Counted from the stretch's first letter, positions 46,010-56,179 are shown. The stretch is DNA of 64,000 bases from Spartinivicinus poritis (GCF_028858535.1 NZ_JAPMOU010000015.1:62001-126000), one strand, 5' to 3'. Notes: generated from the sequence alone by a model not told the origin. Translations and numbers: made by a program.

Positions 46010-46558
46010 TCTAAAGTAAAGCTCAAATTTGCGCTGTTATTCTGAATGTAGGTGCTGGATGAATGTAACGGAATGTATATAGGCTCGCTTTTTTATAAAA
46101 CTCTGGTTCCTTAAATTAAGAAAGGAGATGTATTCATCATTTTATTGCTACAGCATGTAGTATAAATGCAGCTTAAGACAGTGGTGTGCAAAAGGTTAGT
46201 TTGGTTGCTAAGTAGGCAACACTTGTTTACTTACCTGCTGCTCACTGGACTAACAGCAAAAAACTCGACTCAAGGACTTTGTTAGTGCCAGGAAGGCTGT
46301 CACAAAATGCTTGTACATGCAACTTAAGCACTACCACTTGGTTTTAAAAAGCTTTGTTGAGCAAGGTTTTTCAGCACGGTTGGCTAGTTGACTGTAGCAG
46401 GGTTTTGTCATGCTTACAGGTGTTAGCCTTTACCTAGTGCTGCATCCTTATTTATAGGGTACAAGCACTAGTCTTGACTTTATCGCAAAAAACAGCGGCT
46501 TTAAAGCAAAGTGAGATTGAGTACCGAGTCAATATATGACAAGCAGGAGAATTGGCTG
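46010..46558. other. Divergent intergenic region of about 550 bases
   Basis: Lies between the starts of the large helical protein and a small membrane protein. I find no credible gene, tRNA or clear repeat. Promoters of both flanking genes must be here. Confidence 0.5.
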
Positions 46559-46978
46559 ATGATTATGGCATTCTTATTAGGCCTGTTAACTTTTGGGCTA
46601 ATAGCAGGTGTTATTGTTTTAACCCTGGTAACAGTGCCTCAGATATATCAACGGTTATCGATTGAGCATGAGCAGTTATTAATTAAAGAAGTAATGCCAA
46701 TGGCCTATCCCGTAATTGGTGTTGTTGCTTTATTGTCTGTATTCTTAAGTTTTCTACAAACTCAGCCAATGTTTTGGGGTGCAGTGTTGCTAGTAGCAGT
46801 AGTTGGTACTAGTTTGTTTGCCTGGGGCTATATGGCACCACAAATTAACCAAAGCTATGAGCTTTTACAGCAACAAAAATTTGGCGCAGATAAGGATTTT
46901 AGCCAATGGCGTAACTTATGTCTGGGGCTAAATGCAGCGTTACTGGTTGTATTGTTAATTGTGTTTGTAATGATTTGA
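46559..46978 (+). CDS. Small integral membrane protein, unknown function
   Basis: Protein of 139 residues with four hydrophobic helices: one at the N-terminus, two in the middle ('MAYPVIGVVALLSVFLSF', 'WGAVLLVAVVGTSLFAWGYM') and one at the end. The loop 'APQINQSYELLQQQKFG' resembles small four-helix membrane proteins of the DUF4149 type, but I am not certain. ATG 46559 follows AGGAG at nine bases; a frame from 46511 is less likely. Confidence 0.7.
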   Translation: MIMAFLLGLLTFGLIAGVIVLTLVTVPQIYQRLSIEHEQLLIKEVMPMAYPVIGVVALLSVFLSFLQTQPMFWGAVLLVAVVGTSLFAWGYMAPQINQSYELLQQQKFGADKDFSQWRNLCLGLNAALLVVLLIVFVMI

Positions 46979-47033
46979 CTAATAGTTTTATCTAAAATCC
47001 AGATTAGCCGTTACATTGGCTAATCTGCGGTAT

Positions 47034-47723
47034 TTAATACCCTTCTTTTGATTCCATTAACGCAATAAAGTCACTAAGTCGTTTGCCTGGTTCATCTAAA
47101 AAGTAGTTATTTTGCAACGTAAGTTGCTGAACTCGGTCAAGTCGAAAGTGTCTAAAATCATTACGTAGTTCACACCAAGCGGTGAGTGTCCAGACCTTTC
47201 CCCAAAAATAAAGCTGTAGTGGTCTAATAGTTCGAGTGCTGGCTTGTTGCTTCTCATCAAGGTAATCAAGGGTTACCTTTTGCTTCTCAACGGTTGCTTT
47301 CCTCAGTGGCTCAATCCGCTCACTGACTTGCTTGTCGTGTAATGGAAAAGGGACTCCTAATGGACTGTGCTGAATTTGGGCTAACAGTTTAGCTGGGATA
47401 TTTTCTTTTACTTTGTGTAACACTGACTCAGCAGCATGTTGTAGTTGCTGATCTGTACATTGGATAGTGAGTTGTAAGCCAAGGACTAGTGCGGTTAATT
47501 CTTCTTCAGTAAATTGTAGGGGGGGGAAGTTGAAACTCTGGTCCAGTTGGTAACCATATCCAGCTTCACTAATGACAGGTACACCACTTAATTGTAAATC
47601 CTGCATATCCCGATAGATAGTACGCTCAGATACCTCTAGCCGTTCAGCTAGGTAGGCAGCAGTAGTCCATTGGCGGTGGCGAATAATTTGAACAATTTGG
47701 AACAGTCTATCAGAGCGGCGCAT
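47034..47723 (-). CDS. YafY-like HTH/WYL-domain transcriptional regulator
   Basis: Regulator of 229 residues: an N-terminal DeoR-like winged helix ('RRSDRLFQIVQIIRHRQ', 'TAAYLAERLEVSERTIYRDM') and a C-terminal WYL domain (from about residue 140, 'KVTLDYLDEKQQASTRTIRPLQLYFWGKVW' region). WYL domains sense ligands, often nucleic acids or nucleotides, and are frequent near DNA-damage and defence genes. It is transcribed divergently from the Mrr-type nuclease gene, 190 bases away, so a regulatory link is plausible but unproven. Confidence 0.9.
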   Translation of the reverse strand: MRRSDRLFQIVQIIRHRQWTTAAYLAERLEVSERTIYRDMQDLQLSGVPVISEAGYGYQLDQSFNFPPLQFTEEELTALVLGLQLTIQCTDQQLQHAAESVLHKVKENIPAKLLAQIQHSPLGVPFPLHDKQVSERIEPLRKATVEKQKVTLDYLDEKQQASTRTIRPLQLYFWGKVWTLTAWCELRNDFRHFRLDRVQQLTLQNNYFLDEPGKRLSDFIALMESKEGY

Positions 47724-47916
47724 GGATACGACCTATACAATCAGAAAGTGGTAATAACCATTATTATACTGACCTTCTCCTGCCACCTGTATGTCAGGGG
47801 GAGTTGTATTCAGTCTGGAACTTGAACTTTGTTGGGACAAGGGCGGGTTTTTATGCATAATATGTCGTATTTAATTATCTGAAAACGTTTTAGAGCAACA
47901 ACTCAAAATATCTTCT

Positions 47917-48522
47917 ATGGCTTCAATACGCGCTTGTTTAATTTTACCCTGGTGGGCTTTTTTACTGCTGGCCCCAATCTTTTACAGTTTGATGGCTTAT
48001 TATTTACCCGATCAAAACTTCTCGATTGGAGTTATCGAAAGATTGGTTACTTCTATAGAACCCTATGCAAAAAATACCGCTTTAGTCATGTTGGCATTGG
48101 CGGTGTTTGAATTAATTATTTACCTATTTCGAGGACGTGCTAACCGAACTAGAGTGAGGGTGAAAGGTAAGGATATTTGCAAAATCAGCTGGCGTGAGTT
48201 TGAGCTGCTGGTAGCAGAAGCCTATCGACGTAAAGGGTATCGGGTGCAAGTCACAGAAGGATCAGCCGATGATGGTATTGATGTTGTACTAAAGAAAGGA
48301 GCGCAAATTACTTTGGTGCAATGTAAGCACTGGAAGAATAGTAAAGTTGGTGTTAAACCCGTGAGGGAATTATTAGGGGTAATAACCGCTAAAAGAGCCC
48401 ATAAAGGTATTTTTGTGACATCAGGTACTTATACCCGACCTGCAACTGAGTTTGCTCAAGCGAATAACTTAACCCTTCTTGATGGTGAGGAATTACAATT
48501 ACTGCTTGCAGAGGTAAGCTAA
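47917..48522 (+). CDS. Membrane-anchored Mrr-type restriction endonuclease-like protein
   Basis: Protein of 201 residues. Two N-terminal membrane helices (about residues 10-30 and 52-72) are followed by an Mrr_cat-type nuclease domain (about 90-200): the conserved Glu in 'FELLVAEAY', Asp in 'DDGIDVV', and 'LVQCKHW' giving the D-QxK core of the PD-(D/E)xK fold, then 'ELLGVITAKRAHKGIFVTSG'. Mrr domains cut modified or foreign DNA. Such tethered forms are widespread and their role is not settled. It is flanked by a divergent WYL regulator and followed by its own terminator. Confidence 0.85.
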   Translation: MASIRACLILPWWAFLLLAPIFYSLMAYYLPDQNFSIGVIERLVTSIEPYAKNTALVMLALAVFELIIYLFRGRANRTRVRVKGKDICKISWREFELLVAEAYRRKGYRVQVTEGSADDGIDVVLKKGAQITLVQCKHWKNSKVGVKPVRELLGVITAKRAHKGIFVTSGTYTRPATEFAQANNLTLLDGEELQLLLAEVS

Positions 48523-48537
48523 ATAGAGTTGGTCAGC

Positions 48538-48565
48538 AAAAGTGGCCTGCTTTTAGCCACTTTTT
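48538..48565 (+). terminator. Terminator after the Mrr-type gene
   Basis: Nine-base stem AAAAGTGGC/GCCACTTTT (48538-48546 with 48556-48564) with a 9-base loop and a T-run. Confidence 0.87.
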
Positions 48566-48598
48566 GGTCTTTGTATTGAGTTGTGTTTTATACTCAGG

Positions 48599-49831
48599 CT
48601 ATTCCTTTAAAGCATTAATTTTCTTTAAAGCACTATATAGTTGTTGCCAACGTTGTTCAGCAGAACCCGTATAACCAATGGCTAGCCGAATTAAACCTGG
48701 ACTAATGCCTGCTTGTTGTTTGTCATTATCACTTAGTTCGCTGGAAGTAGAGCTGCCAGAACAAGACATTAAGGTATCAAAGTAGCCTAAGCTAACAGCC
48801 ATATACCCGAATTGATGTTCGTTTTGTAGGCAGTTCATTAGCTCGTTGGCTTTGTTTTCAGTACCCAAGTCCAGGGTTAATATACCCCCAAAGCCGTATT
48901 CAGGGTTAGCGATTTCTTTGAAAAGCTGGTGGTCAGGATGGGTAGGTAAGCCTGGATAATTCACCTTAATACCATTTTCCGTTAGTTTGTTAGCGATGAA
49001 GCGCGCTCGTTGGCTGTGCTCTTTAATACGTAGTGGCAAATGGGGCAGGCGCATACTGATTCGAAAGGCAACTTCGGGGTCCATGGTTGGGCCTAGTAGC
49101 ATCAAGGTGCCTTGGTGTAAATCCATCATATCCAGAATAAAGTTTTGGCTAGCACAGATAGCGCCTGCAATGATGTCTGAAGCCCCATTAATAAATTTGG
49201 TTAAACTATGCAGAACAATATCGGCACCCAAGCTAACAGGGTTGATAATCAATGGGCTAAAAGTGTTGTCTATGACTAAGGTGAGCTTATGTTGTTGGGC
49301 AAGCTTGGCGAGTAAGGGGATAGGTGCCACTCGTAATGTGGGGTTAGAGAGGGTTTCTGCGTAAATGACTTTAGTTTTAGGGGTGATAGCAGCTTTGACT
49401 GATTTAATATCAGTGATATCAACAAAGTGAGTTTTAATATGATTTTTGACCGGTAACAAGTCATTTAGCAGAGCAAAAGTGCCTCCATAAATGGAGTGCG
49501 CTGCAATGATTTCATCGCCAGGCTGGCATAGCTGTATGAGGGTGGAGCTGATTGCACTCATGCCACTTGCAGTACAATAGCCTGCGTCAGTACCTTCTAA
49601 AGCAGCTAATTGCTGGCCTAAATTATAAACAGTGGGGTTAAAGTGTCGTCCATATAAATAGCAGCCACCTTGGTTTGGGCCTTTTTCCCCTTGGAAAAGA
49701 GCTGGTAGTGTATCTGCTTCCATTACAGTGAAGGTGGTACTTGCTTCGATGGACATGTTAACGCCACCGTGCTCGCCGAACTCATGGCGAGCAGTTGCCA
49801 TCCGCTCAACGGGGTCTTGATTATCGGTCAT
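48599..49831 (-). CDS. PLP-dependent trans-sulfuration enzyme (cystathionine gamma-synthase family)
   Basis: Cys/Met-metabolism PLP enzyme of 410 residues. The PLP lysine lies in 'LHSLTKFINGASDI'; 'YLYGRHFNPTVYNLGQQLAALEG' and 'YCTASGMSAISSTL' are close to a Pseudomonas-type subgroup of cystathionine gamma-synthase family proteins. It could be a synthase, gamma-lyase or methionine gamma-lyase; the exact reaction cannot be read from sequence alone. It has no adjacent sulfur-metabolism genes. Confidence 0.87.
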   Translation of the reverse strand: MTDNQDPVERMATARHEFGEHGGVNMSIEASTTFTVMEADTLPALFQGEKGPNQGGCYLYGRHFNPTVYNLGQQLAALEGTDAGYCTASGMSAISSTLIQLCQPGDEIIAAHSIYGGTFALLNDLLPVKNHIKTHFVDITDIKSVKAAITPKTKVIYAETLSNPTLRVAPIPLLAKLAQQHKLTLVIDNTFSPLIINPVSLGADIVLHSLTKFINGASDIIAGAICASQNFILDMMDLHQGTLMLLGPTMDPEVAFRISMRLPHLPLRIKEHSQRARFIANKLTENGIKVNYPGLPTHPDHQLFKEIANPEYGFGGILTLDLGTENKANELMNCLQNEHQFGYMAVSLGYFDTLMSCSGSSTSSELSDNDKQQAGISPGLIRLAIGYTGSAEQRWQQLYSALKKINALKE

Positions 49832-49982
49832 TGGTTAATTCCGTTTATTGTGCTTATTTTATTTTGTACATACAGCTCAGTGTAACGTCAGTTGTTGTCT
49901 AAAGAAATACTTTCCTAAGTGCTAACGCTACCTTGGGCTTGCTCACCCAGAAATAGCAGTGGTGATGCATAATTTTGCTACC

Positions 49983-50570
49983 CTATTTACCACTGGGCAG
50001 CATTTTGTACAGGGTGTCATCCCGTTTAATCCAGTGGTGGTAAAAAGCCGCTAATATATGTACAACAATTAACATCCAGACTAAGTATTGGCCGCCAATT
50101 TGTTTGTGAAAAAAATCGATAGGTTTTTCAAATTCTTTAAATGTCATGCCAAGCTGCTCAACTACCCACCAATCAAATAGTGGAGTATGGGCAAATTGAG
50201 GGATATTAAATAAAAAGAAAAACTGAGTATCATCATGGGTGCCCAAATATCCCGTTAATGGCATAGCAATCATAAAGAAGTACAGTGCGAAGTGGCCAGC
50301 CTTAGCCGCTAAGTGTTCCCACCAGCTGCCTGGAGCAGGTTGGGGCGAAGGATTAGTAAAGCGCCAGATCAGCCGGACTATTACAAAAACACCTATTGAA
50401 ACACCAAAGGAAAGATGTAGGTGAAGTGCAGTTAAGTTAGCTTCAGTTTTAGGTGTGGTAAACCAGTGACGATAATAAACACTGGCATAAACGGCCAAAA
50501 AACCAAGCGCTGTTAACCAGTGTAACCATTTGGCAAAACTGCCATAGTGTTGAGTTGTGTTTTTTAACAT
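49983..50570 (-). CDS. Cytochrome b561
   Basis: Four-helix di-haem b cytochrome of the inner membrane, 195 residues. Axial histidine candidates are in 'WLHWLTALGF' (helix 1), 'LHLHLSFGV' (helix 2), 'AGHFALYFFM' (helix 3) and 'VVHILAAFYHHW' (helix 4), the pattern of the CybB family. It may pass electrons between quinol and acceptors, or act on superoxide as proposed for E. coli CybB. Alone on its strand. Confidence 0.88.
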   Translation of the reverse strand: MLKNTTQHYGSFAKWLHWLTALGFLAVYASVYYRHWFTTPKTEANLTALHLHLSFGVSIGVFVIVRLIWRFTNPSPQPAPGSWWEHLAAKAGHFALYFFMIAMPLTGYLGTHDDTQFFFLFNIPQFAHTPLFDWWVVEQLGMTFKEFEKPIDFFHKQIGGQYLVWMLIVVHILAAFYHHWIKRDDTLYKMLPSGK

Positions 50571-50877
50571 GATTACCCCTCCATTGGGAATTGAGTGAAT
50601 AATGCTCCCTCAACCAATATGTATTATTTTGATATTGGCTATAAATAAGCTTCATTGAGTTATAAAGTGGAAGTAATTTAACTGAAATTAAGCCATATCC
50701 CAAGCAAGACAAACATAACAATAAATTGTTAGTGGTTACTATGTGGTCTGAGCAAGTGGATGAGCTAAAAAAAGTTGTTTTAGGCTTGGCTTTATCGGTA
50801 TGATGGCGCGCCTGGTAGGCTTGGCTTGTTGTTAAGAAGCTGAAGTAGCGCTAAGTGTTTATGAGGTAAAAACGTAT
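50571..50877. other. Divergent intergenic region upstream of glutaminase and cytochrome b561
   Basis: About 300 bases with no credible gene. Promoters of both flanking genes are expected here; I could not assign hexamers with confidence. Confidence 0.5.
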
Positions 50878-51795
50878 ATGCCCATCATGCAAAGTACGCT
50901 CGATGACATTATCGCCGAAGTAAAACCGTTAATTGGTCAGGGTAAAGTGGCCGATTATATTCCAGCATTAGCGGAAGTACCGGCTAATCGGCTGGGTATT
51001 GCAGTTTGTACAGTTGACGGCAAAGTGTTTAAAGCAGGCGATGCAGATGAGTTATTTTCGATTCAAAGTATTTCCAAAGTACTTAGCCTGACATTAGCAA
51101 TTAACCGGGTAGGAGATGAGCTTTGGGAGCGAGTAGGTAAAGAGCCTTCAGGCTTGTCATTTAACTCACTAGTTCAGCTGGAATATGAAAAAGGCATACC
51201 TCGAAATCCTTTTATCAATGCTGGGGCCTTGGTTGTTAGTGATGTTTTGCAAAGCCGTCTCTCAGCACCTAAACATCGCATGTTGGAGTTAGTAAGAGGC
51301 TTGGCAGATGACCCAGCTGTTATTTCTGATAAGCGAGTAGCCCGTTCAGAATATCAGCACAGTGATCGCAATGCGGCAATTGCTTATTTAATGAAGTCAT
51401 TCGGTAATTTTTCTAACCGGGTAGAAGATGTGTTGCGCTCCTATTTTAGCTATTGTGCGCTAAAAATGAGCTGTGTCGATTTAGCGAAAACATTTATATA
51501 TCTCGCTAACCAAGGCCGCCCATTAGGTTGGAATAAACCTTTGATCACTCCTAAGCAAACCAAGCAAATCAATGCTTTGCTAGTTACCTGTGGGTTATAT
51601 GATGAAGCAGGTGACTTTGCCTATCGGGTTGGTATTCCCGGTAAAAGTGGTGTCGGTGGTGGTATTATTGGAGTTGTGCCTGGAGAACTGACGGTTTGTG
51701 TCTGGTCGCCAGAGTTGAATAAGTCTGGAAACTCGCTGGCAGGTACTGCTGCATTAGAACTGTTTACTTCGAGACTGGGGCGTTCAATTTTTTAA
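50878..51795 (+). CDS. glsB: Glutaminase
   Basis: Serine-dependent beta-lactamase-fold enzyme of 305 residues that converts glutamine to glutamate and ammonia. The catalytic SxxK is Ser64-Ile-Ser-Lys67 within 'FSIQSISKV'; '[17 protein letters not shown]' and '[19 protein letters not shown]' are invariant family blocks. A second ATG nine bases in is also possible as start. Unlike many gammaproteobacteria it has no acid-resistance genes beside it. Confidence 0.95.
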   Translation: MPIMQSTLDDIIAEVKPLIGQGKVADYIPALAEVPANRLGIAVCTVDGKVFKAGDADELFSIQSISKVLSLTLAINRVGDELWERVGKEPSGLSFNSLVQLEYEKGIPRNPFINAGALVVSDVLQSRLSAPKHRMLELVRGLADDPAVISDKRVARSEYQHSDRNAAIAYLMKSFGNFSNRVEDVLRSYFSYCALKMSCVDLAKTFIYLANQGRPLGWNKPLITPKQTKQINALLVTCGLYDEAGDFAYRVGIPGKSGVGGGIIGVVPGELTVCVWSPELNKSGNSLAGTAALELFTSRLGRSIF

Positions 51796-51940
51796 CTAAC
51801 AATCAATATAGTCACTGCTAAGCTAGTGTGTAAGAGCAGTGGCTTTTCCATAGAATCATCAGTCGGTGGTGGTTTTCTCACAAGCATTTATACTTCTCTT
51901 AGCTGCTTATCCTTCAATTGAATTCAATATTGGCGATGGC

Positions 51941-52522
51941 ATGAGGTTTAGGCTTGCTATTCAGCGGCAAAGTTTAAGAAATATACTTGTTGTAGTCATG
52001 CTGATGGTGCTGGCATGGTCTCCTGTTGTTACTCAGGGGGCTGAGCGAAGCTTAGCCAATGTTACTGCTGCGTTTATCTATAAGATCAGTAAATTTGTTA
52101 TCTGGCCTGCCGCTTCCTTTAAGTCAAAGCAGTCAACGGTGAATTTATGTCTATATGGCCCTGATAAACTGGGTTTGGCTGGTGTGCTGGGGCAATTGAA
52201 GGGTAAAAAGACTCAGCAGCGATACATGAAAATTTTCTCGTTGCCAACAGAGCAGGCACTTAGCCAATTGATTAGCCGTGGTCATCAATGCCATATACTT
52301 TATTTTACCAATGGCAACCTTAATCATATTTTAGCGCGCAACCCAAATATACTCGCGAGTACACTTTTAATCGGTGCCAGTAAGGGGTTTTTGAGTGATG
52401 GTGGAATGGTTGCCCTGATTTTGATTGATAATAAACTGAATATTTATATTAACCGCAAGGCATTAGATAAAAGTGAGGTGAAGTTGCAAGCACGTTTGTT
52501 GATGATAACCAAGACTTATTGA
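51941..52522 (+). CDS. YfiR-family (DUF4154) periplasmic protein
   Basis: Protein of 193 residues with a Sec signal peptide (Arg-rich start, hydrophobic core, cleavage near residue 33). The mature domain shows the YfiR pattern: 'NVTAAFIYKISKFVIWP', 'LYGPDKLG', 'GHQCHILYF' and a final 'DNKLNIYINRKALDKSEVKLQARLL' region. In Pseudomonas YfiR is a periplasmic repressor of the diguanylate cyclase YfiN. Here no YfiN lies adjacent; instead a sensor kinase begins 43 bases downstream. ATG 51941 is preferred over a GTG at 51866 because it gives a proper signal peptide. Likely first gene of a two-gene operon. Confidence 0.87.
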   Translation: MRFRLAIQRQSLRNILVVVMLMVLAWSPVVTQGAERSLANVTAAFIYKISKFVIWPAASFKSKQSTVNLCLYGPDKLGLAGVLGQLKGKKTQQRYMKIFSLPTEQALSQLISRGHQCHILYFTNGNLNHILARNPNILASTLLIGASKGFLSDGGMVALILIDNKLNIYINRKALDKSEVKLQARLLMITKTY

Positions 52523-52565
52523 AAACAGGCATTAGATGTATAAAGGCAGGGGTAGTTGAGCGTCG

Positions 52566-54164
52566 ATGTTGAGTGGATTTCGCACGATAAAAGAAAAGAT
52601 TATTTTGCTGGCGATGGGAGCGTCATGTGTTGCCTTGTTATTGTCTACGGCAATATTGACCTATTTAGAGGTTAAGCGGATTAAGTCTGATACGATTAAA
52701 ACCGTAGAAACACAGGCTAAGCTCATTTCAGTTAATATTATTCCTGCACTGACCTTTGGTGAAGTCACAACAGCAAACTTGATTTTGCAAACGTTAGAGT
52801 CTGAGTCGGGTATTCTAGCAGTAATTATCTATCGCACTGATCCACTAACCAGTCAAACCGATATATTTTCCCACTATGTTAGGCCAGGTGATAGTTTGCC
52901 AGTTATCAATAATCATATGAACTACCTGACACTTAAAGAAGAAACGCAAGGTATTCGTTTTACCAGACCCATTGAGTTTGAAGGGGAAACGCTAGGCTAT
53001 TTATTTATTCAGGCAGAAATTCGCCAGCTCTCTGATATTTTAATCGCCAGTAGCCAAGCAAGCTTTGTGATAGCACTGATAGCGTTGATAATTGCTTTTT
53101 TAATTGCAATACGCTTTCAACGTTTAATTACCGAACCAATCCAATCATTGATGGAAGTAACGCGTAATGTAACCCAGCGAAAGGACTATACATTGAGAGT
53201 GCCGGTAGTTTCTGAGGATGAATTAGCTCAGCTTGCAGAGACATTTAACTCCATGATGGCAGATATACAAGTATATTTGGCTGAAAAAAAACAAGCTGAA
53301 CAAGAAATGAAACAGCTGAATGAAGAGTTGGAGCAAAAAGTGGCGGCCAGAACGTATGAGCTGGAAACGTCAAACTTAGAGCTGCGCAGTACATTAGAGC
53401 AATTAAATACCTCGCAACAACAGTTAGTTGAGCGTGAAAAAATGGCTTCCTTAGGTGAACTGGTGGCAGGGGTGGCTCATGAAATTAATACCCCTATAGG
53501 TATAGGGGTGACCTCGATTACATTTTTACAGGATACTGTAAAGCAGTTAGCTAAAGCTTATGAGCAAGAAACACTTTCCGCTGAAATGTTGGAAGAGTTT
53601 ATTGAGAACGCCAAACAAAGTTGTCAGCTTTTGTTTTCTAACTTACAGCGGGCAGCTGATTTAGTTCGTAGCTTTAAACAAGTGGCTGTCGATCAGTCGA
53701 GTGAGCAAATAAGGACATTTAAGGTGAAAGAATATTTGGATGAGATTATCTTATCGCTACGACCAAAACTGAAGCGAGTTAAACATGAAATTATAGTCGA
53801 CTGTGAAGCTGAACTAGTAATTACCAGTCATCCTGGAATTTTATCGCAGATTTTTACTAACCTAATCTTAAACTCATTGATTCATGGCTTTGAGGATAAA
53901 GAACAGGGGGTAATAAAAATTAATGTACATCGATTAGACTCCCAGATAAAGATTCAGTATCAGGATAATGGTAAAGGCTTAGCAAAAGAGCAGTTGAATA
54001 AGTTATTTGAACCGTTCTTTACAACGAAACGAGGGCAGGGAGGAAGCGGACTAGGCACTTATATTATTTATAATTTAGTTACCCAGGGGCTTGGTGGTCT
54101 TATTAAGGTAGAAAGCCAACAGGGAGAGGGACTAACATATAAAATTGAATTTTCCGTAGATTAG
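52566..54164 (+). CDS. Sensor histidine kinase with CHASE8-like sensor and HAMP domains
   Basis: Kinase of 532 residues. Helix 1 at about 12-34, periplasmic CHASE8-like domain (35-160, with 'TQAKLISVNIIPALTFGE'), helix 2 at about 163-183, HAMP (184-236), a coiled coil (237-295), the H-box with His305 in 'GVAHEINTPIG', and the ATPase with 'LILNSLIHGFED', 'DNGKGL' and 'GGSGLGTYI'. It has no receiver domain of its own, so it needs a separate partner; the nearest is the HD-GYP regulator at 58488-60053. A YfiR protein in the same operon may control its periplasmic domain. Confidence 0.9.
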   Translation: MLSGFRTIKEKIILLAMGASCVALLLSTAILTYLEVKRIKSDTIKTVETQAKLISVNIIPALTFGEVTTANLILQTLESESGILAVIIYRTDPLTSQTDIFSHYVRPGDSLPVINNHMNYLTLKEETQGIRFTRPIEFEGETLGYLFIQAEIRQLSDILIASSQASFVIALIALIIAFLIAIRFQRLITEPIQSLMEVTRNVTQRKDYTLRVPVVSEDELAQLAETFNSMMADIQVYLAEKKQAEQEMKQLNEELEQKVAARTYELETSNLELRSTLEQLNTSQQQLVEREKMASLGELVAGVAHEINTPIGIGVTSITFLQDTVKQLAKAYEQETLSAEMLEEFIENAKQSCQLLFSNLQRAADLVRSFKQVAVDQSSEQIRTFKVKEYLDEIILSLRPKLKRVKHEIIVDCEAELVITSHPGILSQIFTNLILNSLIHGFEDKEQGVIKINVHRLDSQIKIQYQDNGKGLAKEQLNKLFEPFFTTKRGQGGSGLGTYIIYNLVTQGLGGLIKVESQQGEGLTYKIEFSVD

Positions 54165-54190
54165 CTGGGAATTAGAACGCTAGAGAAACC

Positions 54191-56179
54191 CTAGAAAGTT
54201 ACTTGAATTGTTCCATAGATAGCCCGTCCTTGATAGTTAGGTGAAGTGTTTACCGTTTGGGTTGAGTAGTTGGGAAAAAATATTTCTTCATCTAATAAAT
54301 TATCTATATACAATGAAAAAGTTGTATTAGCTAATTGAGGTTTGTCAAATAGCTTGCCCAGATTGAACACTAGATTAGCTGTGACAAGGTGATGACTGTT
54401 AGCTTTAGGGTTATTATTTTGTGCAGTATTTGTCACAGCATCTAACGGTGTCGGGTCATCAAAATAGTTATCAAATAAGGCAACGCTAAACCCTTTAGGA
54501 CTTTCATAAGCAATACCCAGCTTAGCCATCAGGTTAGGAATAAACGTCGAATCATTTATTCCTGCATTGTTTTTGTTGGTTTGATAACTGGCATTAGTAA
54601 TAAGGCGCAATGTTTTAGTGAGCTGCCATGTAGCTTCAAGTTCTACCCCGTCAAACTCTACAGAGCCTGAATTGATCGTTTGAAACTTATTGAGGCTAGG
54701 AAGAAATACAGGCTTATGGATATTGGTTATACGACTATGGTAATAAGTGAGTGCAATATGATAGTGCTCAGCCTGATAGGCTATTTGGGCATCATAAGTT
54801 TCTATGGTTTCAGGCTTAAGTGAAGAGTTAGCTGTGGCAAGGCTACCATCAAAGTAACGGTTAATAGATTCACCATTGCGATATGCCTGTCCATAAAGCA
54901 GTTTGCCATGCAAGCCATTTTTGAAGTTAAAAATTAGCCCAGCCCGTGGTGAAGTATCAATTGATAACTCTTTGGGGCGATTTAATTGAAGGCCTCCAAC
55001 CAGCTTTAACCAGTCAAACCATTGGTAGTCAATTTGACTGAAAATACCAATCTGCCAGGTGCTCCAATCACCACTGAGACTTCCTTCAGCAAAATCACCT
55101 TTTGAGTATAAGGGATTGATACCTAAGAGAAGATTTGTTTGCTGATTAAGCTGCCCATGTAAATTAAATTCCAGTGAGTGCAATGTACCATCGACCTCAT
55201 TGGTTAAGCCATTTGTGGCAATAAAAAGGTCGGCAAAATCAGAAAAATAACCGTAATGGCTGCGGAAGGACCAGTTTTCTGATAGGTCCCAGTTGTGACT
55301 CAGATTGATTGATGTACGTCTTGATCTTACTTGTTCGGCAGGAAATCGAAAATCTGCTAGTAAATTATCTCGCTCTGCATCACTGATATAACCATTAACT
55401 TTAAAATTATTGAAATCCATTACAAATACGGCACTTGATCCTTGGCCACCCATTGGGTAATTATCTGTTTGGCCGGTAAGGTCTTTGATATCAGAAAACT
55501 CATCACCAGTAAAATCAGTTGTGTGTACAGCGCCTGTTAACCAACCCTCTGCGAATGATGTGCTACCTTGCAGATTGGCAGATTTTGTTGCGAATGAACC
55601 GTAACTGAAGGATATAGTATCATCAAACGAAGTCCCTGCTTTAGTCTTGATATTAACAATACCACTAAAAGCATTGCTTCCATATAGGACAGAGCCAGGG
55701 CCACGAATAATTTCTATTTGCTCAATGGTTTTTATTGGAAATGTTAGGAATAGGTCAACATGTACATTGCTGCTTTGAGTGTCGGCTATTGGACGTCCAT
55801 TTAACAGATAAAGTATTTGATTGTCTTGTGGTGCTTCCAGAGCCCCTCTTAATACAGACCGAGATTCAGGCAACACATGCCCACCCACAATCATAAAGCT
55901 GGTTTGGCGATTTAATATATCACGAAGGTTGCGGGCTCCAAATTTTCTAATATCGTCAGCTGTAATGACGCTAATAATACCAGGTGCATTACTAAGGGGT
56001 TCTTCACGTTTTGATGCTATAGTGATGGTTACCAGCTCTTCTAAATCCATTTCCAGAAGTTCACCCAGTTCATCTTCGCTGGCATATGAACCTATAGAGA
56101 AAAGACTGGTGGTCACCATAAGTAGCATATGATTAAGGTAGTGTTTAATAAAAATAAATGTGCCTATTTGCGGCTTCAT
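54191..56179 (-). CDS. TonB-dependent outer-membrane receptor 1
   Basis: Outer-membrane receptor of 662 residues: signal peptide (cleavage near residue 33, 'SYASE'), a short 'DLEELVTITIASKREEPLSNAPG' lead, plug domain ('ISVITADDIRKFGARNLRDIL', 'EIIRGPGSVLYGSNAFSGIV') and a beta-barrel with a final aromatic residue (...'IQVTF'). The 'DLEELV.I.IASKREEPLSNAPG' opening marks a subfamily often met beside YfiR and kinase genes. Ligand unknown; no iron-uptake genes are near. Divergent from receptor 2 and convergent with the kinase gene. Confidence 0.92.
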   Translation of the reverse strand: MKPQIGTFIFIKHYLNHMLLMVTTSLFSIGSYASEDELGELLEMDLEELVTITIASKREEPLSNAPGIISVITADDIRKFGARNLRDILNRQTSFMIVGGHVLPESRSVLRGALEAPQDNQILYLLNGRPIADTQSSNVHVDLFLTFPIKTIEQIEIIRGPGSVLYGSNAFSGIVNIKTKAGTSFDDTISFSYGSFATKSANLQGSTSFAEGWLTGAVHTTDFTGDEFSDIKDLTGQTDNYPMGGQGSSAVFVMDFNNFKVNGYISDAERDNLLADFRFPAEQVRSRRTSINLSHNWDLSENWSFRSHYGYFSDFADLFIATNGLTNEVDGTLHSLEFNLHGQLNQQTNLLLGINPLYSKGDFAEGSLSGDWSTWQIGIFSQIDYQWFDWLKLVGGLQLNRPKELSIDTSPRAGLIFNFKNGLHGKLLYGQAYRNGESINRYFDGSLATANSSLKPETIETYDAQIAYQAEHYHIALTYYHSRITNIHKPVFLPSLNKFQTINSGSVEFDGVELEATWQLTKTLRLITNASYQTNKNNAGINDSTFIPNLMAKLGIAYESPKGFSVALFDNYFDDPTPLDAVTNTAQNNNPKANSHHLVTANLVFNLGKLFDKPQLANTTFSLYIDNLLDEEIFFPNYSTQTVNTSPNYQGRAIYGTIQVTF

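Noticed and set aside
50800-50830. Sigma-54 promoter before glutaminase
   Set aside because: GG and GC elements are not at the needed spacing.
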